Positions 21,935-31,115 of a stretch of DNA of 64,000 nt are shown here, in pieces. The stretch's first letter is position 1, and the number at the start of each line of letters is the position of its first letter. The position numbers and the translations under genes were made by a program. Origin of the DNA: Sinohyriopsis cumingii (lineage: Eukaryota > Mollusca > Bivalvia > Unionida > Unionidae); NCBI GenBank assembly GCA_028554795.2, contig CM068835.1, positions 31,292,311 to 31,356,310 of the forward strand, read 5' to 3'. The notes under the pieces were generated by a model that searched no databases, was not told the DNA's origin, and saw nothing but the letters and a program-made list of their open reading frames with translations.

Positions 21935-23306
21935 CACAACTCCACCAAAAATAACGATGATCTCGGTAAGTTCAACTAATCCTGAATTTAGTATTAACTT
22001 TCCTACTGCAATTCCAGTAAAAGAAATTGCACTGGCTCAATTACGGGTATATTACAGCTGGCCAAATATCAGATCAAAATCATTTAATGGTACACCAGCA
22101 AATAATTTGCTTGTATTTGCTAACAAGAACAAACCAGATGGTACTCCTGACTGGATAGATGTTGGAATACCCACTGGTAGTTATGAGATCGAACAAATCA
22201 ATGAGGAATTTCAACGTAGAATAAAATCAATAACCGGAAAAGAAGCAAAAATATCAATTAACGTTCATAAACCGACGCTATCTTCGACGGTTGAGATACA
22301 TTCTCTTGATTATGCCGTTGATATTTATCAATCCACGATAAGATCCGTACTAGGTTGGCCTGAAATCCCCCCGGTGTATGAAGGACCACCAGAACCGAAA
22401 AAATCTGATTTTACGTCAACAAGTAGCTCTCATCACGATATTGAAATGACATTTGCTTGGTGGTGGTGGCGTGGACTTCACGCTTGGGATATTAGTTTGG
22501 ATGATTTAATTGGTTATGGTGGTGATATATTTTCAGGTTTACCAGAAGGAAAACTTCGTCTTTACATTAATGAAGACGAAATTAAAGGAATTATTGACAG
22601 TTCCAATCTTGATCATAAAGATCAACTAAATAAACTGCGTGAACGCCTCACTGAGTATCTTTTCGATGTAACATCCCACGAGACACGAGGGGAAATTATT
22701 AAACAAATAGAAATTCTGAATTATATCACAGAAGCTATAGAACGCAATCACAACAAAATTATAGATCTAATTTTGAAATCATCTCCCGCTGCAAAAAAGT
22801 TTTTTATTGATAAATATAAAATCAAGGAATCTGATATTGCAACGTTCAAATTTCCCAATTATAACCCGGACGCTCGGAGAAAATCTGTCAGTGATGTCAT
22901 TGATGAATATTTTCCTAAAATACTCGATGCATGGAGAAAACTAACACCACATCCAACCGTTCTTAGACATAATAATGATCCACATGGCGGAGGCAGACAC
23001 GTATCTCCGGTAATCGTTAATATAACCAGCACGATGGTGGTCAATCTGGTTTGTGACGTAGTCGATGGTAGCTATCAAATAGATCTCGGAAAATCAAATC
23101 AGGCTCAACAAGGATATATTTTATATACATTTATACCACAAGTTCCCCCTAGAAGTTTAATCGTGCAAGAACAAACTAATCCTGTGTATTTGCGGTGTCA
23201 CAATAATATGTTAACAAGAATAAATTTTAAGCTCACAGACCACCTTAATCGCTTAATTGACATGCGTGGAGAAGAGCTTGTGATAAATCTGTATGTGAAA
23301 TCTTAA
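21903..23306 (+). CDS. Minor capsid (penton-like, single jelly roll) protein with large insertion
   Basis: 467 residues, intact. Residues 17-153 carry the conserved N-terminal half of the Polinton minor capsid protein: FSINFPTAIPVKEIALAQLR, YYSWPNI, GIPTGSYEIEQINEEF and STIRSVLGWP. Residues 367-467 carry the C-terminal half: PVIVNITSTMVVNLVCDVVD, GYILYTFIPQVPPRSL, INFKLTDHLNRLIDMRGEEL. Between them is an insertion of about 210 residues with a tryptophan-rich stretch (FAWWWWRGLHAW, 184-195) and long charged helices. The protein should form the pentameric vertices of the capsid. The start ATG 21,903 overlaps the end of the membrane-protein gene; no alternative start fits better. Confidence 0.8.
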   Translation: MTKLLQQIVTNTTPPKITMISVSSTNPEFSINFPTAIPVKEIALAQLRVYYSWPNIRSKSFNGTPANNLLVFANKNKPDGTPDWIDVGIPTGSYEIEQINEEFQRRIKSITGKEAKISINVHKPTLSSTVEIHSLDYAVDIYQSTIRSVLGWPEIPPVYEGPPEPKKSDFTSTSSSHHDIEMTFAWWWWRGLHAWDISLDDLIGYGGDIFSGLPEGKLRLYINEDEIKGIIDSSNLDHKDQLNKLRERLTEYLFDVTSHETRGEIIKQIEILNYITEAIERNHNKIIDLILKSSPAAKKFFIDKYKIKESDIATFKFPNYNPDARRKSVSDVIDEYFPKILDAWRKLTPHPTVLRHNNDPHGGGRHVSPVIVNITSTMVVNLVCDVVDGSYQIDLGKSNQAQQGYILYTFIPQVPPRSLIVQEQTNPVYLRCHNNMLTRINFKLTDHLNRLIDMRGEELVINLYVKS

Positions 23307-23318
23307 TTAATCCAGTAA

Positions 23319-23558
23319 ATGTCATATAATGTACCAGCACGTGATTGTTTTTTATACACTTGAAAAATGCCATCAGAACAGTGTTTTCAAAACACAGAGC
23401 AATTTAGTTATTGATGAATACGGAAGCGAGAACAGTTAGATGAACTCCGCCGAGAACATATTATCGAGATCATCTGTAACAGAGATCAGATTCTAAATTA
23501 TACACACTCCTGTATTAAACTCGATCAACTTAAAAAAATAAATAAATATAATCACTGA
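23319..23558 (+). pseudogene. Decayed short gene after the virion cluster
   Basis: A frame starting MSYNVPARDC at 23,319 is interrupted by three stops (near 23,364, 23,427 and 23,430). It then reads a helical segment (QLDELRREHIIEIICNRDQ) to TGA at 23,556-23,558. It looks like a small decayed gene 12 bp downstream of the minor capsid stop, but the evidence is only codon-like structure and position. No family recognised. Confidence 0.4.
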
Positions 23559-23900
23559 TGGGATAAATTGCACAAATTAATCAATTTTGTACAATCTGAA
23601 ATAAATTATTATTTATCTGAAATATTTTGTTTTTTATGAATCAATCTGATGGGATAAATTACACAAATCAATCAGTTTGCTAATTCTGATTAATTCTGAT
23701 GGGGTAATTGGTACTGAAAATTATGCAAATTAATCAGTTTTCCAAAAAATACTACAAAAAAGTATTGTATTATTATTCTGAAATATTTTTATTATTATTC
23801 TGAAATATTTTATTTTTTTATGAATCAATCTGATTGGGTGATTGCCACTTAAAAGTATACAAATTAATCAGTTTTCCAAAAAATATTTGTAAATTAATTC
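23555..23900. repeat. Degenerate tandem repeats between converging genes
   Basis: Four diverged units each begin CTGATGGG or CTGATTGGG followed by a CAAATTAATCAGTTTT-like core, at about 23,555, 23,646, 23,696 and 23,831. Two units also share CTGAAATATTTT and TTTTTTATGAATCAAT. The block lies between the end of the plus-strand virion cluster and the end of a minus-strand gene, and is very AT-rich. It could be a terminator or replication-related region; function unknown. Confidence 0.7.
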
Positions 23901-23936
23901 TGATGTGATATACAGTGAGGGAAATTATATTACTAC

Positions 23937-24299
23937 TCAGTCGTTACCCGCTGACATAATTTTTCTTAAGTATCTTATGCGGGTACTGACTGTTTTTTTT
24001 GTTTCGTATTCGCTGGATAATTCCGACCTGATCTTTTCTATTGCAACAGAAAGAGGAATAAATTCATTTACTTGATCATCGTTCACCATAGCCAGTGACT
24101 GAAACATAGCTGCCTGAATCCGCTTTATGAACTTATATTGAGATGATAGAACGTACTTATTTTCATTTTTAAGTTCTTCTAACGTTTCAAAATCAGATAT
24201 TATTTTTTCAGGATTTAGTTCATCAGATATATTAATTCCGTTTTCTTCTAGTTTTTTTTTAATAGCAGAAATAATGTCTTTGATATTTTCATGGTTCAT
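23937..24299 (-). CDS. Unknown small helical protein
   Basis: 120 residues, intact, charged and predicted mostly helical (NIKDIISAIKKKLEENGINI, then DFETLEELKNENKYVLSSQ). No cysteine motifs, signal peptide or membrane segment. The start is immediately preceded by TTATATA, as for the other Polinton genes here. It is encoded opposite to the virion cluster and converges on it. I do not recognise a family; it may be an accessory or early gene of the element. Confidence 0.6.
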   Translation of the reverse strand: MNHENIKDIISAIKKKLEENGINISDELNPEKIISDFETLEELKNENKYVLSSQYKFIKRIQAAMFQSLAMVNDDQVNEFIPLSVAIEKIRSELSSEYETKKTVSTRIRYLRKIMSAGND

Positions 24300-24464
24300 T
24301 ATATAATATGTAAATCTTTAAAATAAAAAAAATTATCCCTTTAACCCCTATCGAGTCTTTAGCGAGTTCAAGGTACAGGTACACGAAACACTACCCCGCT
24401 ATGAGAGCCCCTAACCCGTCAAACAACAGTCTAGAGGCCCAAAAGGGTGTGTTTGGTGAAGATA

Positions 24465-24750
24465 TACAATGAAATGGATATATACAATGAAATGGATATG
24501 TACAATGAAATGGGTATGTACAATGAATGAATGACGGCACAAACATATATTATGAAATGAACTTCTATTCGAGTTTTTTTAGCAAGTTCATTAAGTATCA
24601 ATGAAATGGGTATGTACAATGAATGAATGACGGCACAAACATATATTATGAAATGAACTTCTATTCGAGTTTTTTTTAGCAAGTTCATTAAGTATGAAAT
24701 GAAATATATACAATGAATAATTGAATAAAGGACGGCACAAACATATACGC
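24465..24750. repeat. Tandem duplication of about 95 bp plus short TACAATGAAATGG units
   Basis: Four short TACAATGAAATGG-type units (24,465-24,510) lead into two near-identical 95-bp copies (about 24,508-24,602 and 24,603-24,697), each containing GACGGCACAAACATATATTA and CTATTCGAG. A third partial copy ends at GACGGCACAAACATATACGC. Confidence 0.85.
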
Positions 24751-24841
24751 TCAGCAAAAACCCACCCACAATAATCAAGCCCGTGGGTGATACGAAAATA
24801 TGTATCAACCACCGGTTGATACGTGGTTGAGTTTTGCTGAG
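24750..24841. other. Nested inverted-repeat (hairpin) structure
   Basis: The outer stem is CTCAGCAAAA (24,750-24,759) with TTTTGCTGAG (24,832-24,841). Next comes a CCCAC/GTGGG pair, and then a perfect inner hairpin GTATCAACC-ACC-GGTTGATAC (24,802-24,822). Such nested structure in the only large non-coding gap of the element suggests an origin, packaging or RNA-structure role; this is inference. Confidence 0.7.
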
Positions 24842-24892
24842 TGGAGGGGCTTTTTGCTGCCGCCCCCCAATTATTATAAAAATCGCAATTAT

Positions 24893-24966
24893 GCGCAAAC
24901 CACCGACATGTTGTCAGCCATGGGGAGCGTCACAGTCCAATACGATACCGATTGAGCTATCAAATC
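24893..24966 (-). other. tRNA-like sequence, probably a relic
   Basis: On the minus strand it reads GATAGCTCAATCGGTATCG, a good A box/D-arm, followed by an anticodon-arm-like TTGGACTGTGACGC. A poor B box (GGTGGTTTGCG, where GGTTCGA is expected) comes next. It could be a decayed tRNA or a tRNA-derived SINE head. It is not folded cleanly enough to call a functional tRNA. Confidence 0.3.
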
Positions 24967-25828
24967 TTGTTACAAACATATGCTTCGGAAGTTAATATAT
25001 AGCTAAGGAACTAATTTCGAATAATACAATTCTGAATTCAAGAAATACGTTTATATAATATATTCTCACCAAACAAAGCTAAATTAAGGAACTTCCAATT
25101 TACTATACCACGCCATGTATGATAGAACATCCGGTCTAGATCATCTAATTGCCAGATTTTTCGATCCTCTCTATTACTCGATAAATAAATAATCACACAT
25201 ACATACACAATCTCGCATTATATTTCTACACTGAACAAGGAAAATGCAACTGATTTTTAATTCCAAACACTATCGTGGACCTACGAGTCAGTAGTACATT
25301 ACCACACGATACAGACTAGACGCTGGATTCTGCACTCAGTAGGCTGGAATATACATGTCGGTTTTCTGTAGGTTAGATGTAAACATCCAAGGTCAGTTGA
25401 ACAGTATGTATTACTGAAAGGATTTATGATGTTGATTTGATTGATTATGATAAATTTGTGTTGGGGAGAAATTCAGGATCACTATTATTGTCTAATTGAC
25501 CCCCTCATTATGTAGACCTGGGTTACATGCAAGTTTTACTATGAACAAAATCAACTAATAAGACAGAATTAGTATTAGTATTAATGGAATTAAAATATAC
25601 ATGAACGCACTTTTGGAGGGTTGATTTTATAGTTCGTGTATTTTTCTGCCCTATTAGAACAGCGCAACACACAGAAACACTGTGGGCCAAATTACTTTCG
25701 TCGTCAGTATCCTCAATGTTATTATGACCATAAATTACCTCCCTTTCATGAGTCAAAAAATAAGTAGTATAATAATGACAATTTCTGACCCCCCAAAAAA
25801 TAAATATAATTCGAGGTGGTGATGATAG

Positions 25829-26326
25829 TTAACAGTACTGAAAGGTGATTTTCTGCTTATATTTTTTTGAGAAAGCAGATCTGGTTATATTTTCTGCTAC
25901 TCTTTGTACTGAAGACGGATTAATATCAAAGTATTTCGCAGCAGAACGTATCGAACGAAATATAATTACTTCGCCAGTTTCTGTGTTTGTGGAATTTACC
26001 GCCCTCTTTCCGATTCTTTTACATCTTCCAGTATTACCACGTGCAGAGTTCACGCTTTGTGTGACAACACGAAGGTTGGATAAGGAGTTGTTCTGAGGAT
26101 CCCCGTCAACATAATCAATAACAAGATCATCTTTGATCACTCCGAAGAAACACTCATACGTGAATTGATGACACAGATATCTTTTCTTCCCAACTGTAAA
26201 TCTAAGATAGCCAGTATTAGAAACAACGCCAACCGGTCTCTTCAACCTGCAGTGTCTGATCATGCCATTACGATCTGATTCATAGTTTGTTATTGTGGGA
26301 TGTGGGACAAATATATTTTTCTCCAT
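25829..26326 (-). CDS. HNH homing-type endonuclease with NUMOD1-like tail
   Basis: 165 residues, intact. The N-terminal part has YESDRNGMIRHCRLKRPVG and TGYLRF-type strands. The nuclease block is CH53QFTYECFFG then VIDYVDGDPQNNSLSNLRVV (69-88), matching HNH_3-type proteins that usually read VIDHxDGDxxNN. A C-terminal FRSIRSAAKYFDINPSSVQR segment resembles the NUMOD1 DNA-binding helix-turn-helix. The His normally following VID is Tyr72 here, so catalysis may be lost. Such genes are common selfish passengers in large DNA viruses and phages; here it is free-standing, directly downstream of the cysteine-rich gene in the same direction (13 bp apart). Confidence 0.83.
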   Translation of the reverse strand: MEKNIFVPHPTITNYESDRNGMIRHCRLKRPVGVVSNTGYLRFTVGKKRYLCHQFTYECFFGVIKDDLVIDYVDGDPQNNSLSNLRVVTQSVNSARGNTGRCKRIGKRAVNSTNTETGEVIIFRSIRSAAKYFDINPSSVQRVAENITRSAFSKKYKQKITFQYC

Positions 26327-26339
26327 ATATGCAATAATA

Positions 26340-26639
26340 TTATTTGTTCAAATCATTGTTTGTCTGAAATCTTGATATATAATCCTCCACGGATTTTATA
26401 GCGTTTTCACTATTATTAATTTTTTTGTCATAATATCTTTTAAGTTCTCTGAACCGTTTTCCACCGCACTTTCCACATAATCCTGTTTTTCCTCGCACTC
26501 CAATACCACATCGCAGACACGGTATTGGTCCTAGACTTCCTCGTCGTATACTTTGTAAGTGCATCCAACAAAATTCCTTTCTGCAGGATTTGTTGCATCG
26601 ATTTACTGAGCCGATCATCAACCATTTACATTGAGTCAT
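26340..26639 (-). CDS. Cysteine-rich putative zinc protein, internal paralogue
   Basis: 99 residues, intact. The spacing C4-x10-C15-x3-C19-x4-C24-x2-H27, then C41-x2-C44-x10-C55-x2-C58, and the motifs CKWLMIG, GVRG and CGGKRFR align with the protein encoded in both terminal repeats. The acidic DSHD tail is absent. It is divergent from the TIR copies (roughly half the residues differ by eye), so the duplication is old. It is encoded divergently from PolB, whose start is 44 bp away, with AT-rich TATA-like sequence between. Function unknown; a zinc-binding regulatory role is inferred. Confidence 0.82.
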   Translation of the reverse strand: MTQCKWLMIGSVNRCNKSCRKEFCWMHLQSIRRGSLGPIPCLRCGIGVRGKTGLCGKCGGKRFRELKRYYDKKINNSENAIKSVEDYISRFQTNNDLNK

Positions 26640-26683
26640 TGTATATATATAATTTTCTTTATTTAAATATTTGTTTTAATTAT

Positions 26684-29600
26684 ATGAATGAGTTTGAGAG
26701 ATTATCCCAAACTAGGCCTGTTAAATATAAATTCAACCCCGACAGACTATCACCAGACTTGCCAGTACGAGATCTGGTTGATCCGAAAAATAAAAGTTTG
26801 ATCAATAAAATTCACGACGCCAAGAAAGAATTTTACACGGATGGTGCATGGTCAACGTTCAAGATTATACGCAATACTGACAAAGTCAGTGTCGACTCTG
26901 TGAAGGACGCCACAATGAATGACAAGCGAGCGGCAACTATCATTAACTACATCGCTGAGTATGAGGGCAATCAAAAATATTTCTTCAGAGTAAAATTTAT
27001 TGTATTAACAGAAACAGGTAGTTGGATTATCCGTGACAAATATGATCCTGTCCTTGGCAATAATAAAATTGCCATATTAAGCAAAAATTCCAGACCGGGT
27101 CTGTTGACGGGTATTGACAAACCGTATTATGAGCGAGCGTATCCTGTAACAGCGGTTTTTTATGGAATCTATGAGATAAATAAAAACCCAACGTTGATAA
27201 ACTGACACCCATGAAATTTTCAAGGTTAAATTGTGTAGCCGAGCGAGTAATAGAACACTTTACAAACGCGATGGGTGGAAAAGGATTAACTGATTTAAGA
27301 CGTAAAAAAATAAACTCGTGGGCTGATTCAGTTAAGGATACCGGTGCTACAATAAAAGATGTTGCTGAGTTAGGAAAACTATTAAAATTTCCAATAACCG
27401 TAGCGACAATAACGGGAGAAGTACCGTACGAATCAAAATATAAATCGAAAGGAGCTCCAATAAATATTATTGATCATAACGCGCACGCATGGACCAGCGC
27501 AGTAACAATATTTCCACGTGATCGAACTATTAGATTTTACCCCCCCCCAGATATGTTTGATTTTTCAACGAAATAAGTAAAAACGATCCTGTATCGGTAT
27601 GGTTATTTAAAAGTAATGAGGAAGATGAATTTGATCAGTTTGTTAGACCAAACGGTGAAATATATCGAACAGAATCTCTCCATGACGAGATGAAAAATCT
27701 CGCGGAGAAGTTTTTAGAGTGCAAGCACTCCACGGAAAATACTGATAAATTACTAACTAATTGCTTTACCGTTCCAGCTGTTGCGGCTCATTTCGCTAGA
27801 GAAAGAAATTCATGGAAACCAACACGATTTGATTTACTTGACGATGTACGCGCAAGTTGCGTCGAATACGGACATGGCGGATTGTGGAATACCAAGTATA
27901 ATTACAACGATGTCATTTCGGTTGATATGGTTGCATGTTATCCAAGAAGTTTTCTAGGATACGGAGATTGTTCTGTATACTTTAAAAGATTCGGTCACCC
28001 TACAAACGAGATGATGCGAGTGGCAATTAATGGACCATACCTGATTTTGATCTGACTGGTTTCGCTTGTGTTGAATCATCCGAGCTTAAGGAAAATCTTC
28101 ACAAGATTTGTTATGTTTGGTTTGGTAGACATTTTTGTGAAAAACGTTGGGCGCCTATAGTTTTATTACGATATATGCTAGATTGTGCGGTACTGATATC
28201 GTTGGTGGTTAGTGAGGCAATTATATCATATCATGCACAGACCGAAGTTTGGTTGCCCATGTCAGATTCTATCAGTGTTGATGAAGTTATTAGCGAGTTC
28301 AAGGAAAAATGTCCTGATGTTTCCGAAGATGATATTATCAAAGAAGCTCCTAAAATTCTCGAGATTAAACTCAAAAACGCAAAAGATCTCGGTAGAAAAA
28401 TTATAGGTAAATTTACTCAAGGTGGAGCATATGATCATAAAAGACATCACACACGATTAATTTTAGATGATGCCGAGTACGATTTTATAATCGCTGATAC
28501 AACAGCGAGAAATATATTTGTAAATCGAGAAAGTGTTTATTTATCCGACGGAACAAAATTGGGTACGATCGTTAGTTATATAAATGATATCTCCCCCACA
28601 GTATACTCATCTAAGATCTTCCATGTTGGCTTATGTTTCCATAAATTTATTATCGATGATTAATAGATTTCCTGAGACCGCAGTCAGAGTCGCAACAGAT
28701 TCGTTTTATATTTCGAGTAAATATTTAGAGTCTGTTATGAAATTTACAAGTAATGATGAACGATGGAGTTCGTGGAGAATAAAAAGGGAAATATTACACA
28801 ATTATACAGAGTCAGCAGATGTTCCGATGAGACATTTTTATCGTAAGTGTAATAAAATATCAGAAATGTCGAAAGCGCCATCGTTGAGTGATCCAATAAC
28901 TAGATATAAGACAGTATATCTCAATGGACCTGGTGGATGCGGCAAGACGACTCGAGCGATTAATGTTTTTAAAAATTCAGATATGATCGTGCTGACACCC
29001 ACACACAGACTTGCACGGGAGATGAAACAACGGCAAGTACAATCGTGCACATATCATAGTTTCTTTCGGTGGCGTGGGGATACATGGACTCCTGAGCGAA
29101 TGGGAGAAAAATATATACCTAAAATAATTATTTGGGACGAGATATGTAAGGTGTCATTGGATACATTAAAAATGTTTCTTGATTGGTTGCTGACGAAAAA
29201 TACCGCTGTGGTGGTGTGTGGCGATCATGGTCAACCTCTGCCTTTTGTTGGACCATCTCCACATGATTGGTTAAAAAATTTCGTCGATTATTACGAAGAA
29301 ATAGATGATGATCATAGAGCTCTCGATGAAAATTTAAAGGAATTTAAAAAATTAATCAGATTACAATCAAACAAAATTCAGTGTAAAATAATACGCGGAG
29401 TAATCTCAGAGACCTCAATGAGTGATTTTTCAAATTTATGGAGACCCAACGATTTGATCGTAGCAAGCAGAAAAATAATCAGAGACGATTTACAACAGCA
29501 GTTATTTCAGCTGCATAAAGAAAAATATTCAGAATTGCCTGTTCCGTTATGTTATAGACCATCAGATACACGAAAACAGAATATTAATGTTGATATTCCA

Positions 29601-29939
29601 GGGCAGACTGAGAATCAAAATCTCGTATTAAATGATATTGTCGCTGTTGATATCAGTGTGGTCGAAGATGCATTACGCGCTGACAAATCTCCATGGGTGT
29701 TGGGATACGCTATGACGATCCACTCGTCTCAGGGATTAACTATTTCTGATACACAAGTCTGGATTGTAGATGATCACATCGAGTGGTCAAATTTAGTCTA
29801 TTTAGCAGTATCGAGGGTCAGAAAAATATCTCAATTACGGAGAATTATAATTCCTGAAATCGTTAATAAATTTAACATCATCGATGATGATATAATAAGA
29901 AAAAAATTAATCGGATACAAACAATCTGATAAAAAATAA
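26684..29939 (+). pseudogene. Protein-primed family B DNA polymerase fused to SF1 helicase, frameshifted
   Basis: The start ATG 26,684 (MNEFERLSQTRP) follows an AT-rich leader. The N-terminal region includes KFSRLNCVAERVIEHF (27,211 on). Polymerase motif A is SVDMVACYPRSF (27,918-27,953). A GKFTQGG block lies near 28,400 and motif C is VRVATDSFY (28,692 region). A helicase follows in the same frame: Walker A GPGGCGKTT (28,926-28,952), Walker B IIIWDE (29,124-29,141), GDHGQP, AMTIHSSQG and YLAVSRVRK, i.e. Pif1/RecD-like superfamily 1. The enzyme would replicate the element from its protein-primed ends. Frame changes occur near 27,190-27,205, 27,558-27,566, 28,036-28,043 and 28,590-28,598, the last two in or near short runs. 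No intact polymerase can be made from this copy. Confidence 0.92.
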
Positions 29940-29940
29940 A

Positions 29941-30153
29941 CGCGACTTTGATCTTCATGTTGAATTTATTATTGAGTTAAAACAGCAGCAGAATAATCAT
30001 TGCGCAAGTTGCAATTGTATAATGCTGTGGAGGTATTCGAGTAATGATTCAAGACAATTTACCGTAGACAGAAAAGATAATGGTCGCGGACATACACGAG
30101 AAAATACCATGGTGACCTGTCTTGAGTGTAATCGACGTAGAGGCGCTAGTTAA
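29941..30153 (+). pseudogene. HNH endonuclease domain, C-terminal extension of PolB-helicase
   Basis: An open stretch without its own ATG reads HCASC, then FTVDRKDNGRGHTREN, then TCLECNRRRG, an HNH domain with zinc-binding CxxC pairs. It ends at TAA 30,151-30,153. It starts one frame away from the helicase stop (TAA 29,937-29,939) with no spacer. From recalled Polinton polymerases with a helicase and HNH tail, I infer that it was the C-terminus of the same polyprotein and is now cut off by an indel in the A-run near 29,931-29,936. The end overlaps the converging integrase gene. Confidence 0.7.
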
Positions 30154-31113
30154 GTGATCGCGGTGGTAGTTGTGTATCCGTGGGAATTATTTGTAGTTGT
30201 TCACGTACAAATCCACGTTGAGGAGCAGCCGAATCTAATCTGTAGATTGCAGGTCTACCTGGCGATCTTGTCACGGTGGATATTTTGTGTGTGGTAACAC
30301 TCCAAATAGGATCAGTCGCTCTCGCGCTACTACCTTCAAGTTCACCCGGTTCATATAAATATCTAACTGTAACATCACCCAACATTTTTTGTTTTTCAAT
30401 ATCCTTTCGTTGTATTGGTATATTTTTTTTGTAATTGCGCTAATGGGTTTCATGTTAGTTGCTCGTGTGATCTCGCTATTTAATGCAGCTATCACGCTTG
30501 GTAATCTTGCAACCCATTCACGAGATCTCGTAACCTGAATAAATTCCCTAGCGTACTGATATCCAAATAACCGCTCAGCAAGTGTTCGATTAAATCGCTC
30601 AACAATTGCCTGATCACGGTGAATTGCAGTATGACCTCGTCGTATTTTGGTATTATGTCGTTTCATCAACGATGATACTGGACCAAGAAATTCCTTACCA
30701 GGATCAATCTGTAGTAGCTGTGGCCATCGCAGACCACCTTGTGGTCCACCACCTCGTTGATAAATTCGTTCAAACGCATTGGCTACTTCAGATGATGTTT
30801 TAGTTGATAGCGGTTCTGCATCTTTATATCTACTTGCAACATCAACTACAGTTAACGCGTACTTGTACGTTTTTCCACGCTCAGTATCATGTGGCAAAAA
30901 CAGAATATCTGCTTGATGAACTTCATTAGGAACACTAACATCGAAATACGCGTACTGAATTCGTTTCGGTGGTGGTAGATAAATTTGCCATATTGCCTGT
31001 TTGGATAACAACGCTTTAGCAGTAGAATGTTTAACCGCTGCTGCATCAGCAAGTTTATTAATTGCTGCTTTGCCTCTCCAATATCCTCTTGGTGAATAAT
31101 AAATTAATTCCAT
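30146..31113 (-). pseudogene. Polinton DDE integrase, frameshifted before its C-terminus
   Basis: The start ATG at 31,113 is 3 bp after the upstream phospholipase gene's ancestral end. The core is the retroviral-type catalytic triad: HQAD69ILFLP, QID137PGKEF and E172RFNR, with the canonical 35-residue spacing of D,D35E. The N-terminal helical region reads GYWRGKAAINKLADAA and KQAIWQIYLP. The frame shifts in the A-rich run near 30,385-30,395. The other frame then supplies the remaining C-terminal portion (YLYEPGELEG, TRSPGRPAIYRLDS) to 30,146. As read, the protein ends with about 20 foreign residues instead of its C-terminal DNA-binding region. It would insert the element and generate the short target duplication. 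Confidence 0.93.
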
Positions 31114-31115
31114 TA

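Larger units (their letters stand above)
24300..25828. other. Polinton central non-coding region
   Basis: About 1.5 kb without a supportable gene. It holds a tandem duplication (24,465-24,750), a nested hairpin (24,750-24,841) and a tRNA-like stretch on the minus strand (24,893-24,966). The remainder (25,000-25,828) shows nothing recognisable. Open frames across the duplication simply translate the repeat. Confidence 0.6.

Noticed and set aside
24431..24898. 155-residue minus-strand frame in the Polinton centre
   Set aside because: It spans a 95-bp tandem duplication and simply repeats its translation; no conserved motif.
24893..24966. Functional tRNA gene
   Set aside because: The B box is poor and the T-arm and acceptor stem do not pair convincingly; kept only as a low-confidence relic.
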